Shown one piece after another: positions 25,331-32,892 of a DNA stretch of 64,000 nt (position 1 is the stretch's first letter; each line of letters starts with the position of its first letter). A model generated the notes under the pieces. That model saw only the letters and a list, made by a program, of their open reading frames with translations, was not told where the DNA came from and searched no databases. This DNA is from Streptomyces sp. NBC_01237 (GTDB lineage: Bacteria; Actinomycetota; Actinomycetes; Streptomycetales; Streptomycetaceae), in contig NZ_CP108508.1 of the NCBI RefSeq assembly GCF_035917275.1, positions 6,944,001-7,008,000 of the forward strand. The letters are read 5' to 3'. The position numbers and the translations under genes are program-made.

Positions 25331-26788
25331 ATGAGTTCCGGTCTGCGCCGCAAGAGCCCCGATCAGCTGGTAGCCGAGTCCGGCGCCGACCTTGAGGGGC
25401 ATGGCCTCAGCCGGACCATGGGCCTGTTCCAGCTGGTCTGTTTCGGGGTCGGTGCCATCGTCGGTACCGGCATCTTCGTCGGGCTCTCCGACAGCGTCTC
25501 CGAGGCCGGACCTGCCGTCGTGCTGTCCTTCGTCCTCGCCGCCGTCACCTGCATCTTCACCGCCTTCTCCTTCGCCGAGCTGGGCGGCGCCATCCCGGTC
25601 TCCGGCAGCTCCTACTCCTTCGCCTACGCCGCTCTGGGCGAGCGCACCGCGTTCCTGGTCGGCTGGTGCCTGTTGCTGGAGTACGGCGTCTCGGTCTCCG
25701 CCGTCGCGGTCGGCTGGAGCCAGTACGTCAACGAACTGCTCAACAGCCTCATCGGGTGGGAACTGCCCGCCGTGCTGTCCTCGGGACCCGGCGACGGCGG
25801 TGTGGTCAATCTGCCCGCGATCGTGGTGATCATGATGGCCGCCACCCTGCTGGTACGGGGTGTCCGGGAGAGCGCCACCGCGACGGCGGCGATGGCGGTC
25901 CTCAAGATCGGCATCCTGGCCGCCTTCTGCGCGATCGCCTTCAGCGCGTTCGAGGACGGCAACCTCACCCCGTTCGCGGGCGAGGGGGTGGGCGGGATCA
26001 CCGCCGGAGCGTCGCTGGCGTTCTTCTCGTACATCGGCTTCGACGCCATCACCACCGCGGGCGAGGAGGTCAGGAACCCCCGCCGGAACATCCCGATCGC
26101 CATCATGATCTGCATCGGTGTCGTCACCCTGCTCTACTGCGCGGTGGCGGTCTCGGCCATCGGCGCGCTGGGCGCCGACGCGGTCTCCGACAAACCGGCC
26201 GCGCTCTCGCTGATCGTCAATCAGGTCACCGATTCCACCGTGGGCGGCGGGATCATCGCCTTCGGCGCGGTCGTCGCGATCGCGTCCGTGGTGCTCGCGG
26301 TGATGTACGGGCAGACCCGCGTCCTGATGTCCATGTCCCGCGACGGGCTGATCCCGCGCGTCTTCGAGCGCGTCTCGCCCCGGACCCGTACCCCCGTCGC
26401 CAACACGTGGATCGTGGCCACCGTCTTCGCGGTCCCGGCGGCCTTCTCGTCGCTGGACGTCGTCGTGAACCTGACGACCATCGGCACGCTGGCCACCATG
26501 GTCGCGGTGAATGTCGCGGTCATGGTGCTCCGACGGCGCGAGCCGGAGCTGAAGCGCAGCTTCCGGGTGCCGCTGCACCCCGTGAGCCCTGTGCTGGGCG
26601 TCGCCTTCTGCCTGTATCTGATGTACGGGACGGGCTGGACGACCTGGCTGCAGTTCGCGGTCTTCCTGGCGGCCGGTTCGCTGCTGTACACGTGTTACGG
26701 GCGCAGCCGTTCGCGGCTGGCGGGCTCTGGGGCGACGGTCAGCTCAGGGGCGACGGGCCCGGCTGGGCCGGCAGCCCCGGGAGGGTGA
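25331..26788 (+). CDS. APC-superfamily amino-acid permease
   Basis: A 485-residue permease with about 12 membrane segments. The first segment is the APC signature 'GLFQLVCFGVGAIVGTGIFVGLS'. Later come 'FFSYIGFDAITTAGEEVRNPRRNIPIAI' and 'YGQTRVLMSMSRDGLIPRVF', as in cationic amino-acid transporters of the CAT/YfnA type. Placement after arginine deiminase and OTCase fits a role in arginine or ornithine movement, but specificity is inferred only. ATG 25331 begins the conserved N-terminus. Its last 50 nt overlap the convergent ATPase gene. Confidence 0.93.
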   Translation: MSSGLRRKSPDQLVAESGADLEGHGLSRTMGLFQLVCFGVGAIVGTGIFVGLSDSVSEAGPAVVLSFVLAAVTCIFTAFSFAELGGAIPVSGSSYSFAYAALGERTAFLVGWCLLLEYGVSVSAVAVGWSQYVNELLNSLIGWELPAVLSSGPGDGGVVNLPAIVVIMMAATLLVRGVRESATATAAMAVLKIGILAAFCAIAFSAFEDGNLTPFAGEGVGGITAGASLAFFSYIGFDAITTAGEEVRNPRRNIPIAIMICIGVVTLLYCAVAVSAIGALGADAVSDKPAALSLIVNQVTDSTVGGGIIAFGAVVAIASVVLAVMYGQTRVLMSMSRDGLIPRVFERVSPRTRTPVANTWIVATVFAVPAAFSSLDVVVNLTTIGTLATMVAVNVAVMVLRRREPELKRSFRVPLHPVSPVLGVAFCLYLMYGTGWTTWLQFAVFLAAGSLLYTCYGRSRSRLAGSGATVSSGATGPAGPAAPGG

Positions 26789-27365
26789 ACCAGACCGCCT
26801 TGCCGTGCTCCGTGGTGCGGTGACCGCAGGCGGAGCTGAGGGTGCGGATCAGGAGCAGGCCGCGGCCGTGTTCCTGCCACGGGTCGGGCTCGGAGCCGGG
26901 CCGCGGACGGGACAGGTCGCCCGGCGGGGCCGGATCGCGGTCGTGGACCTCGACCTGGCAGCCGCTCGGCAGGAGCTCCACCACCAGCTCGATGGGGTCG
27001 TGGCCGCGGGTGTGCTCGACGGCGTTGGCGACCAGCTCGGCGGTGAGGAGTTCGGCGGTGTCGCTGTCGGCCGGGGCGTCGATGTCCGACAGCGCGGTGC
27101 GGATGAGGGCGCGGGCGATCGGTACGGCGGCCGTGGAGTGCGGCAGGGTGATGCGCCAGGAGGCGGGGACTGGGACGTCGGGCGGCACGGCAGGTTTCCG
27201 TTTCGGGAGCGGGACTTCCTCGGAGCGGTACTTCTCGGGCCCGGATGTCCCGGGCCCGGAGGTCCCGGAGCGAGACTTCCTGTTTTCAACCTTACGAACC
27301 CAAAGGGAGAGGACATAGGGGCGGCCGACCGGTACAAACGGGACCTTCGGCACCAACAGTCTCAT
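26739..27365 (-). CDS. RsbW-like anti-sigma-factor-type ATP-binding protein
   Basis: A 208-residue protein of the HATPase_c_2 family that is abundant in Streptomyces. After an Arg/Pro-rich N-terminus of about 70 residues, the domain shows 'PIARALIRTAL', N-box 'LLTAELVANAVEHTRGHD', G1-like 'HDRDPAPPGD' and 'EHGRGLLLIRTLSSACGHR'. These are serine-kinase/anti-sigma-like regulators; no partner sigma or antagonist gene is adjacent. It converges on and overlaps the permease by 50 nt. It is divergent from the aminobenzoate unit and shares its promoter region with the palindromic operator. The ATG 27365 start is not certain. Confidence 0.85.
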   Translation of the reverse strand: MRLLVPKVPFVPVGRPYVLSLWVRKVENRKSRSGTSGPGTSGPEKYRSEEVPLPKRKPAVPPDVPVPASWRITLPHSTAAVPIARALIRTALSDIDAPADSDTAELLTAELVANAVEHTRGHDPIELVVELLPSGCQVEVHDRDPAPPGDLSRPRPGSEPDPWQEHGRGLLLIRTLSSACGHRTTEHGKAVWFTLPGLPAQPGPSPLS

Positions 27366-27384
27366 GACCGGGGTATTGCGTGCT

Positions 27385-27400
27385 CGTGACGGTAGTCACG
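27385..27400. promoter_or_regulatory. Palindromic operator, copy 1, overlapping the -35 of the enoyl-CoA hydratase promoter
   Basis: CGTGACGGTAGTCACG is a perfect 6-bp inverted repeat around GGTA. GTGACG (27386-27391) can serve as -35, with GATAGT (27408-27413) as -10, spacer 16. The 13-mer GTGACGGTAGTCA recurs at 34608-34620 with the same layout. It is a likely binding site for the PaaX-family repressor encoded in this cluster. Confidence 0.65.
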
Positions 27401-27479
27401 TACGGATGATAGTTTCGAAGGCGGAACGAGACCCGCGCAGTGCCATCCAGCAGCCCGACGGCTGAAGGGGACCGCCGCC

Positions 27480-28307
27480 ATGAGCCCTTTTCCCAGCTCC
27501 GCCCCGCGCACGGAGGACTGGCGCCATCTGCGGCTGACCAGACACGACGGTGTGGCCACCGTCACTCTCGCCCGGCCGGAAAAACTCAACGCGCTCACCT
27601 TCGGCGCCTACGCCGATCTGCGCGACCTCCTCGCCGAACTGTCCACGGAACGCTCCGTGCGCGCCCTCGTGCTCGCCGGTGAGGGGCGCGGGTTCTGCTC
27701 CGGCGGCGACGTCGACGAGATCATCGGCGCCACCCTCGCGATGGACACCGCGCAGCTCCTCGACTTCAACCGGATGACCGGACAGGTCGTACGGGCCCTG
27801 CGCGAGTGCCCCTTCCCGGTCGTCGCGGCCGTGCACGGGGTCGCCGCGGGCGCCGGTGCCGTCCTGGCGCTGGCCGCCGACTTCCGGATCGCCGACCCGT
27901 CCGCCCGCTTCGCCTTCCTGTTCACCCGCGTCGGTCTCTCCGGTGGCGACATGGGTGCCGCCTACCTCCTGCCGCGCGTCGTCGGCCTCGGCCACGCCAC
28001 CCGGCTGCTGATGCTCGGCGAAGCCGTCCGCGCACCCGAAGCGGAACGTATCGGACTGATCAGCGAACTGGCCGAGGAGGGGCAGGCCGACGCCCGTGCC
28101 GCGGCCCTCGCCCGCCGCCTCGCCGACGGGCCCGCCCTCGCGCTCGCCCAGACCAAGGCCCTGCTCACCGCCGAACTCGACATGCCGCTGGCCGCCGCCG
28201 TCGAAATGGACGCGGCGACCCAGGCCCTGCTGATGCACGGCGAGGACTACGCCGAATTCCATGCCGCCTTCACCGAGAAGCGGCCGCCGAAGTGGCAGGG
28301 GCGGTAG
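27480..28307 (+). CDS. Enoyl-CoA hydratase/isomerase family protein
   Basis: A 275-residue crotonase-fold enzyme. It has the N-terminal 'GVATVTLARPEKLNALTFGAYADL', the first oxyanion loop 'GEGRGFCSGGDVDEI' and the second oxyanion segment 'AAVHGVAAGAGAVLALAADFRIA'. 'GLSGGDMGAAYLLPRVVGLGHA' is the usual region holding a catalytic acid. In this locus it should hydrate a ring-derived enoyl-CoA after the monooxygenase/reductase step, or open the ring. It is separated from that gene by four bases. First gene of a unit controlled by operator copy 1. Confidence 0.92.
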   Translation: MSPFPSSAPRTEDWRHLRLTRHDGVATVTLARPEKLNALTFGAYADLRDLLAELSTERSVRALVLAGEGRGFCSGGDVDEIIGATLAMDTAQLLDFNRMTGQVVRALRECPFPVVAAVHGVAAGAGAVLALAADFRIADPSARFAFLFTRVGLSGGDMGAAYLLPRVVGLGHATRLLMLGEAVRAPEAERIGLISELAEEGQADARAAALARRLADGPALALAQTKALLTAELDMPLAAAVEMDAATQALLMHGEDYAEFHAAFTEKRPPKWQGR

Positions 28308-28311
28308 CGCC

Positions 28312-30594
28312 GTGGCGGCCGCCGTCCGGCGGATCGCGGTCATCGGGGGCGGGCCCGGCGGGCTCTACGCCGCAGCCCTCCTCAAACGGCTCGACCCGCG
28401 ACGCGACATCACCGTCTGGGAACGCAACGCCCCCGACGACACCTTCGGCTTCGGCGTCGTCCTCTCCGACGAGACCCTCGGCGGCATCGAGCACGCCGAC
28501 CCCGCGGTGTACCGGGACCTGAGCGAGGAATTCGTCCGCTGGGACACCATCGACATCGTCCACCGGGGCCGCACCCACACCTCGGGCGGCCACGGCTTCG
28601 CCGCACTCGGCCGACGCCGCCTCCTGGAGATCCTGCACGCCCGCTGCGCGTCCCTCGGCGTGCACCTCCGCTTCCGCACCCAGGCGCCGCCCGCCGCCGA
28701 ACTCGCCACCCGCTACGAACTGGTCGTCGCCGCCGACGGGGTGCACAGCGCCACCCGCGAGGCCGGCGCCGACGCCTTCGGCCCGCACCTCACCACGCAC
28801 CGCAACCGCTACATCTGGCTCGCCGCCGACTTCGCCCTGGACGCCTTCCGCTTCGAGATCGCCGAGACCGAGCACGGAGTGCAGCAACTGCACGCCTACC
28901 CCTTCTCCGCCGACGCCTCCACCGCCATCGTCGAGATGCGCGAAGAGGTCTGGCGGGCCGCCGGACTCGACACCACCGACCCCGCCGAGTCCACCGCACG
29001 CTGTGCCAAGACCTTCGCCGAGGCCCTGGACGGCAGGCCCCTGCGCACCAACAACTCCTCCTGGCTCACCTTCCGCACCGTCGTCAACAGCCGCTGGTCG
29101 CACGGCAACACGGTCCTCATCGGGGACGCCGCCCACACCGCGCACTTCTCCATCGGCTCCGGCACCAAACTGGCCGTCGAGGACGCCCTCGCGCTCGCCG
29201 CCTCCCTTGAGGAACAGCCCGACCTGCCCACCGCCCTGGCCGCGTACGAGACCGAGCGCCGCCCCGTCGTCGCCTCCACCCAGCGCGCCGCCGCGGCCAG
29301 CCTGCGCTGGTTCGAGGAGCTGGCCACCTATGTGGACCAGCCGCCCCGCCGCTTCGCGTTCAACCTGCTCACCCGCAGCCGCCGCGTCACCCACGACAAC
29401 CTGCGGCTGCGCGACGCCTCGTTCACCGCCGCCGTCGAGGAGGAGTTCGGCTGCCCGCCCGGCACCCCGCCGATGTTCACCCCGCTGCGGCTGCGCGGCC
29501 TCGAACTGCGCAACCGGGTCGTCGTCTCGCCCATGGACATGTACTCCGCCGTCGACGGGGTCCCCGGTGACTTCCACCTCGTCCACCTGGGCGCACGCGC
29601 ACTCGGCGGCGCCGGACTCACCATGACCGAGATGGTGTGCGTCAGCCCCGAGGGCCGGATCACCCCCGGCTGCGCCGGTCTCTACACCGACGAACAGGCC
29701 ACCGCCTGGACCCGGATCACCGACTTCGTGCACGCCTGCGCACCCGGCGCCGCGATCGGCGTCCAGCTCGGCCACTCCGGCCGCAAGGGCTCCACCAAGC
29801 TGATGTGGGAGGGCATCGACCAGCCGCTCGACGAGGGCAACTGGCCGGTCTCCGCCGCCTCCCCGATCCCGTACGCACCGGGCGTCAACCAGACCCCCCG
29901 AGCCCTGGACCGGGCCGGACTCGACGCGGTCCGTGAACAGTTCACCGCCGCCGCCCGGCGCGCCGCCCGGTGCGGGTTCGACCTCCTCGAACTCCACTGC
30001 GCGCACGGCTATCTGCTCTCCGGCTTCCTCTCCCCGCTCACCAACCACCGCACGGACGCCTACGGAGGGCCGACCGAGAACCGGCTCCGCTTCCCCCTGG
30101 AGGTCTTCGACGCGGTCCGCGCCGTCTGGCCGGACGACCGGCCCATGACCGTCCGGATCTCCGCCACCGACTGGGCCGAGGGCGGCACCAGCACCGAGGA
30201 CGCCCTCACTGTCGCCCGCGCCTTCGCCGCACACGGCGCCGACGCCATCGACGTCTCCACCGGCCAGGTCGTCTCCGGTGAACGCCCCGAGTACGGCCGC
30301 TCCTACCAGACCCCGTACGCCGACCGCATCCGCAACACCGTGGACGTGCCCGTCATCGCGGTCGGCGCCATCTCCTCCTGGGACGACGTCAACTCGCTGC
30401 TGCTCGCGGGCCGCGCCGACCTCTGCGCGCTGGCCCGCCCGCACCTGTACGACCCGCACTGGACGCTGCACGCCGCCGCCGACCAGGGCTACAGCGGTAC
30501 GGGCGCGCCCTGGCCCCTCCCGTACCGCGCGGGCAGCCGGCCCCCGCCGACCGGCCGCACGGACGCCCCGAAGCCGAGGCTCACGCTGGACTGA
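28312..30594 (+). CDS. Bifunctional aminobenzoyl/salicylyl-CoA monooxygenase-reductase
   Basis: A 760-residue fusion. Residues 1-~370 form a class A flavin monooxygenase ('VIGGGPGGLYAAALLKRL', 'GDAAHTAHFSIGSGTKLAVEDA'). Residues ~385-750 form an old-yellow-enzyme FMN reductase ('PLRLRGLELRNRVVVSPMDMYS', 'QLGHSGRKGS', 'HCAHGYLLSGFLSPLTNHRTDAYGG'). This architecture is that of 2-aminobenzoyl-CoA monooxygenase/reductase, also annotated as salicylyl-CoA 5-hydroxylase. It hydroxylates and then reduces the aromatic CoA ester, abolishing aromaticity. GTG 28312 is the start. The last 14 nt overlap the convergent hypothetical gene. Confidence 0.93.
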   Translation: MAAAVRRIAVIGGGPGGLYAAALLKRLDPRRDITVWERNAPDDTFGFGVVLSDETLGGIEHADPAVYRDLSEEFVRWDTIDIVHRGRTHTSGGHGFAALGRRRLLEILHARCASLGVHLRFRTQAPPAAELATRYELVVAADGVHSATREAGADAFGPHLTTHRNRYIWLAADFALDAFRFEIAETEHGVQQLHAYPFSADASTAIVEMREEVWRAAGLDTTDPAESTARCAKTFAEALDGRPLRTNNSSWLTFRTVVNSRWSHGNTVLIGDAAHTAHFSIGSGTKLAVEDALALAASLEEQPDLPTALAAYETERRPVVASTQRAAAASLRWFEELATYVDQPPRRFAFNLLTRSRRVTHDNLRLRDASFTAAVEEEFGCPPGTPPMFTPLRLRGLELRNRVVVSPMDMYSAVDGVPGDFHLVHLGARALGGAGLTMTEMVCVSPEGRITPGCAGLYTDEQATAWTRITDFVHACAPGAAIGVQLGHSGRKGSTKLMWEGIDQPLDEGNWPVSAASPIPYAPGVNQTPRALDRAGLDAVREQFTAAARRAARCGFDLLELHCAHGYLLSGFLSPLTNHRTDAYGGPTENRLRFPLEVFDAVRAVWPDDRPMTVRISATDWAEGGTSTEDALTVARAFAAHGADAIDVSTGQVVSGERPEYGRSYQTPYADRIRNTVDVPVIAVGAISSWDDVNSLLLAGRADLCALARPHLYDPHWTLHAAADQGYSGTGAPWPLPYRAGSRPPPTGRTDAPKPRLTLD

Positions 30595-31072
30595 CCCGGT
30601 CCCCGTCCCCGGCCCCCTCCTCGGCGGCCTCGGCGGCCGTCAGACACTCGTGGCAGCGGCAGGGCACGGGGTGCGGCGCCCCGTGATGGGCGTGCCGTTC
30701 CTCCCGGGCGATCCGCTCCAGCAGGGCGGCCAGCTCCTCGGTACGCTCCCGGCCGCCCGGCGGAATTCCGGTGCCCGCCGACCGGGAGATCACGGCCGGG
30801 CTGTACACCAACTGGGCCCGGAAGGTGTGCAGATGACGTGTGGCCGTATCGATGGTGATGAAGCGCCTGGAGTGCCTGCCGCGTCCCACCGTGGTCAGCT
30901 GCTGATGCCCCATTCCCGCGTACGTGTCGATGACGTACACCTTGGTGCCGCCCCGGTACGCCTTGGTGCCCGGACGCAGTTCCTGGCCCAGATCCCCGTA
31001 CCGGCGCCACCGCACCACATTGGCGGCGACCAGCCACACGGCCTCGGGCGCCGGTTCCCGGCCCTCGCTCAA
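30581..31072 (-). CDS. Hypothetical protein, last gene of the ligase-PaaX-GNAT unit
   Basis: A 163-residue protein I cannot assign. TTG 31072 overlaps the GNAT stop (TTGA) and has GGAG nearby, so it is likely real and coupled. The N-terminal ~90 residues look like a compact beta-rich domain ('AVWLVAANVVRWRRYG', 'GTKVYVIDTYAGMG', 'RRFITIDTATRHLHTFRAQLVYSPAVI'). The C-terminal part is charged and has two Cys in 'PCRCHEC'. Its end overlaps the convergent monooxygenase-reductase by 14 nt. Confidence 0.65.
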   Translation of the reverse strand: MSEGREPAPEAVWLVAANVVRWRRYGDLGQELRPGTKAYRGGTKVYVIDTYAGMGHQQLTTVGRGRHSRRFITIDTATRHLHTFRAQLVYSPAVISRSAGTGIPPGGRERTEELAALLERIAREERHAHHGAPHPVPCRCHECLTAAEAAEEGAGDGDRVSPA

Positions 31073-31893
31073 CGCCGCTCCTCCGCACTGATCAGCAGCC
31101 GGTCCGACACCGGCTCGTACCCGATGCGCCGGTACACCCCGTTGCTCGTCGGATTCGCCAGGTCCGTGAACAGCAGGACCTCCGCCGCGCCCGCCGCCCG
31201 CGCCGCCCGGCTGACCTCGGCCGTCACCGCCGCCGCGTAACCGCGCCCCCGGTGCTCCGCCGGGGTGTACACCGCCGCCACCCGCACCGCGCCCGCGATC
31301 ATGGGCGAGACACCCGCCATCGACACCGGGACGCCGCCGTCCTCCCAGAGGGTCAGCCCGCCGTCCGCCGTCCGCTCGTCCACGAGCCGCTCGGCATGGG
31401 TGCCCGGCTGGCCGACCTGCTCCGCGAACGCCAGGTGCCAGGCCACGAGCAGGTCCCGGTCGGCGGGGGCGGCGGCCCTGGCCCGGCCCGGCGGCGCGGG
31501 TGACGGCGGGATCAACTCGCCCAGCCGGTACAGCCGCTGCTCCATGTCCACCCGGTGGCCCGGCCACCCGGCGGCCAGGGCCTCGGCGCTCGCCCGGTCC
31601 GCGTTGATGCTCGTCGGGCCCAGGGCGTCGGCCAGCGGACCGACCGCCTCCGGTGCCACCCGGCCCAGCATCGGCGGGTACGGCGGCGTCCGCACCAGCG
31701 TCCCCGCCACCTCACCGTCCGGCCCGCGCCACCAGCCGAGCACCGGGTCGCCCTCGCCGTAGGCGTGCGGGCCCCGGCGCCGCAGCGTCGCCGTGACGGT
31801 CAGCACCAGGTTGTTCTCGGCGGGATGGGCGGACAGCGAGGCACCGGCCGCGTCCAGGAACGCGTCTACGTCATCCGTGAAGGTCCAGGTCAT
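31069..31893 (-). CDS. GNAT-family N-acetyltransferase
   Basis: A 274-residue acetyltransferase. The C-terminal GNAT domain has motif A 'VAAVYTPAEHRGRGYAAAVTAEVSRAA' (acetyl-CoA pyrophosphate loop) and motif B 'VLLFTDLANPTSNGVYRRIGYEPV'. The N-terminal half is a divergent GNAT-like fold. ATG 31893. Downstream of PaaX and separated from it by a 30-bp tandem repeat. It might acetylate an amine from the aromatic pathway or be unrelated; the target is not predictable. Confidence 0.88.
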   Translation of the reverse strand: MTWTFTDDVDAFLDAAGASLSAHPAENNLVLTVTATLRRRGPHAYGEGDPVLGWWRGPDGEVAGTLVRTPPYPPMLGRVAPEAVGPLADALGPTSINADRASAEALAAGWPGHRVDMEQRLYRLGELIPPSPAPPGRARAAAPADRDLLVAWHLAFAEQVGQPGTHAERLVDERTADGGLTLWEDGGVPVSMAGVSPMIAGAVRVAAVYTPAEHRGRGYAAAVTAEVSRAARAAGAAEVLLFTDLANPTSNGVYRRIGYEPVSDRLLISAEERR

Positions 31894-31953
31894 GCCTCAT
31901 CCTGCCGGGAACGCGGACCGCGCGGCACCCGGATTTCGCGCGGTGGCGGTCCA

Positions 31954-32072
31954 CCGCCCGCACACCCCACCGGGCGACCGGGGCCGCCCGTACGCCCCTC
32001 GGGACACCGGGGGCCGCCCGCACACACCCCCGGGTCACCGGTCACCGCCCGTACACCCCGCCCGGGTCACTG
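31954..32072. repeat. Four-copy 30-bp GC-rich tandem repeat
   Basis: Units begin with CCGCCCG at 31954, 31984, 32014 and 32045, each continuing with a C-rich run and ending in an ACCGG-type segment. The spacing is 30, 30 and 31 bp. The last copy runs to the paaX stop. There are no unique spacers, so it is not a CRISPR. It lies between PaaX and the GNAT gene and could fold or vary in copy number. Confidence 0.75.
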
Positions 32073-32888
32073 CCGTACGAACCGCTCCCCGGCATCCCGC
32101 AGCCGCTCGTGCAGCAGCCCGAAGACCTCCGCCGAGCGGCCCCCCGGCCAGTCCTTCGGCAACAGCTCATCCGGCAGCCCCGGGTCCGCGTACGGCAGCC
32201 GGCGCCACGAGTCCAGCGCCGGAAGATAGTCGCGGTACGCCTCCCGCGGACCGGGCGCCGCGTCCTCCCGCGACCGCTCCTCCCAGGCCCGCAGCACCGG
32301 TTCGTGCCGCTGGAGGAAGTCCATGTGGAGCCGGGCGACGGCGTCCAGGTCCCACCAGCGCGCCACCGACTCCCGCGTCACGGCGAAACCGAGGTGTTCC
32401 CCGCGGAACAGCTCCACATACGGGGCGAGTTCCAGCCGCTCCAGGGTGTGCCGGGTCTCCTCGTACAGCGCGGCCGGCGCGATCCACACCCCGGGCGCCA
32501 CCGTGCCGAAGCCCAGCCGGGACAGCCGCGAGCGCAGCAAGTGCCGCTTGTGGCGCTCCGCCTCGGGGACGGAGAACACCACGAGCACCCAGCCGTCGGC
32601 GAGCCGGGGCGCCGGATGCCGGTAGATCCGCCGGTCGCCGTCGTCCAGCAACTGGCGGGCGTCGGCCGACAGCGCGTATCCGGCCGCGCCGCCGGCCGTA
32701 CGGGCCGGGACCAGCAGCTCGCGGCGTTTGAGCCGGGACACGGAGGAGCGTACGGACGGGGCGTCGACACCGACGGCGTCCAGCAGCCGGATCAGCTCGG
32801 CCACCGGCAGCGGGGCATTGCCCGGGGAACGACCGTAGGCACCGTAGAGGGTGACGATCAGGGAACGGGGGGTGTGCAGCTCGGCCAC
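32067..32888 (-). CDS. PaaX-family transcriptional repressor
   Basis: A 273-residue regulator: PaaX N-terminal HTH ('PRSLIVTLYGAYGR', 'LIRLLDAVGVDAPSVRSSVSRLKRRELL'), central domain ('DGWVLVVFSVPEAERHKRHLLRSRLSRLGFGTVAPGVWIAP') and C-terminal domain ('WWDLDAVARLHMDFLQRH', 'DPGLPDELLPKDWPG'). PaaX proteins respond to aryl-CoA thioesters, here most likely the CoA ester made by the ligase encoded four bases upstream. The palindromes at 27385 and 34608 are its probable operators, so it would control the whole locus, including itself. Confidence 0.93.
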   Translation of the reverse strand: MAELHTPRSLIVTLYGAYGRSPGNAPLPVAELIRLLDAVGVDAPSVRSSVSRLKRRELLVPARTAGGAAGYALSADARQLLDDGDRRIYRHPAPRLADGWVLVVFSVPEAERHKRHLLRSRLSRLGFGTVAPGVWIAPAALYEETRHTLERLELAPYVELFRGEHLGFAVTRESVARWWDLDAVARLHMDFLQRHEPVLRAWEERSREDAAPGPREAYRDYLPALDSWRRLPYADPGLPDELLPKDWPGGRSAEVFGLLHERLRDAGERFVRQ

Positions 32889-32892
32889 GTGA

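Noticed and set aside
28270..30471. A 733-codon minus-strand frame opposite the monooxygenase-reductase
   Set aside because: Antisense artefact. The plus strand carries complete FAD and OYE motifs.
31954..32072. 30-bp repeats considered as a CRISPR array
   Set aside because: Units are directly adjacent with no spacers and are degenerate; no cas genes are present.
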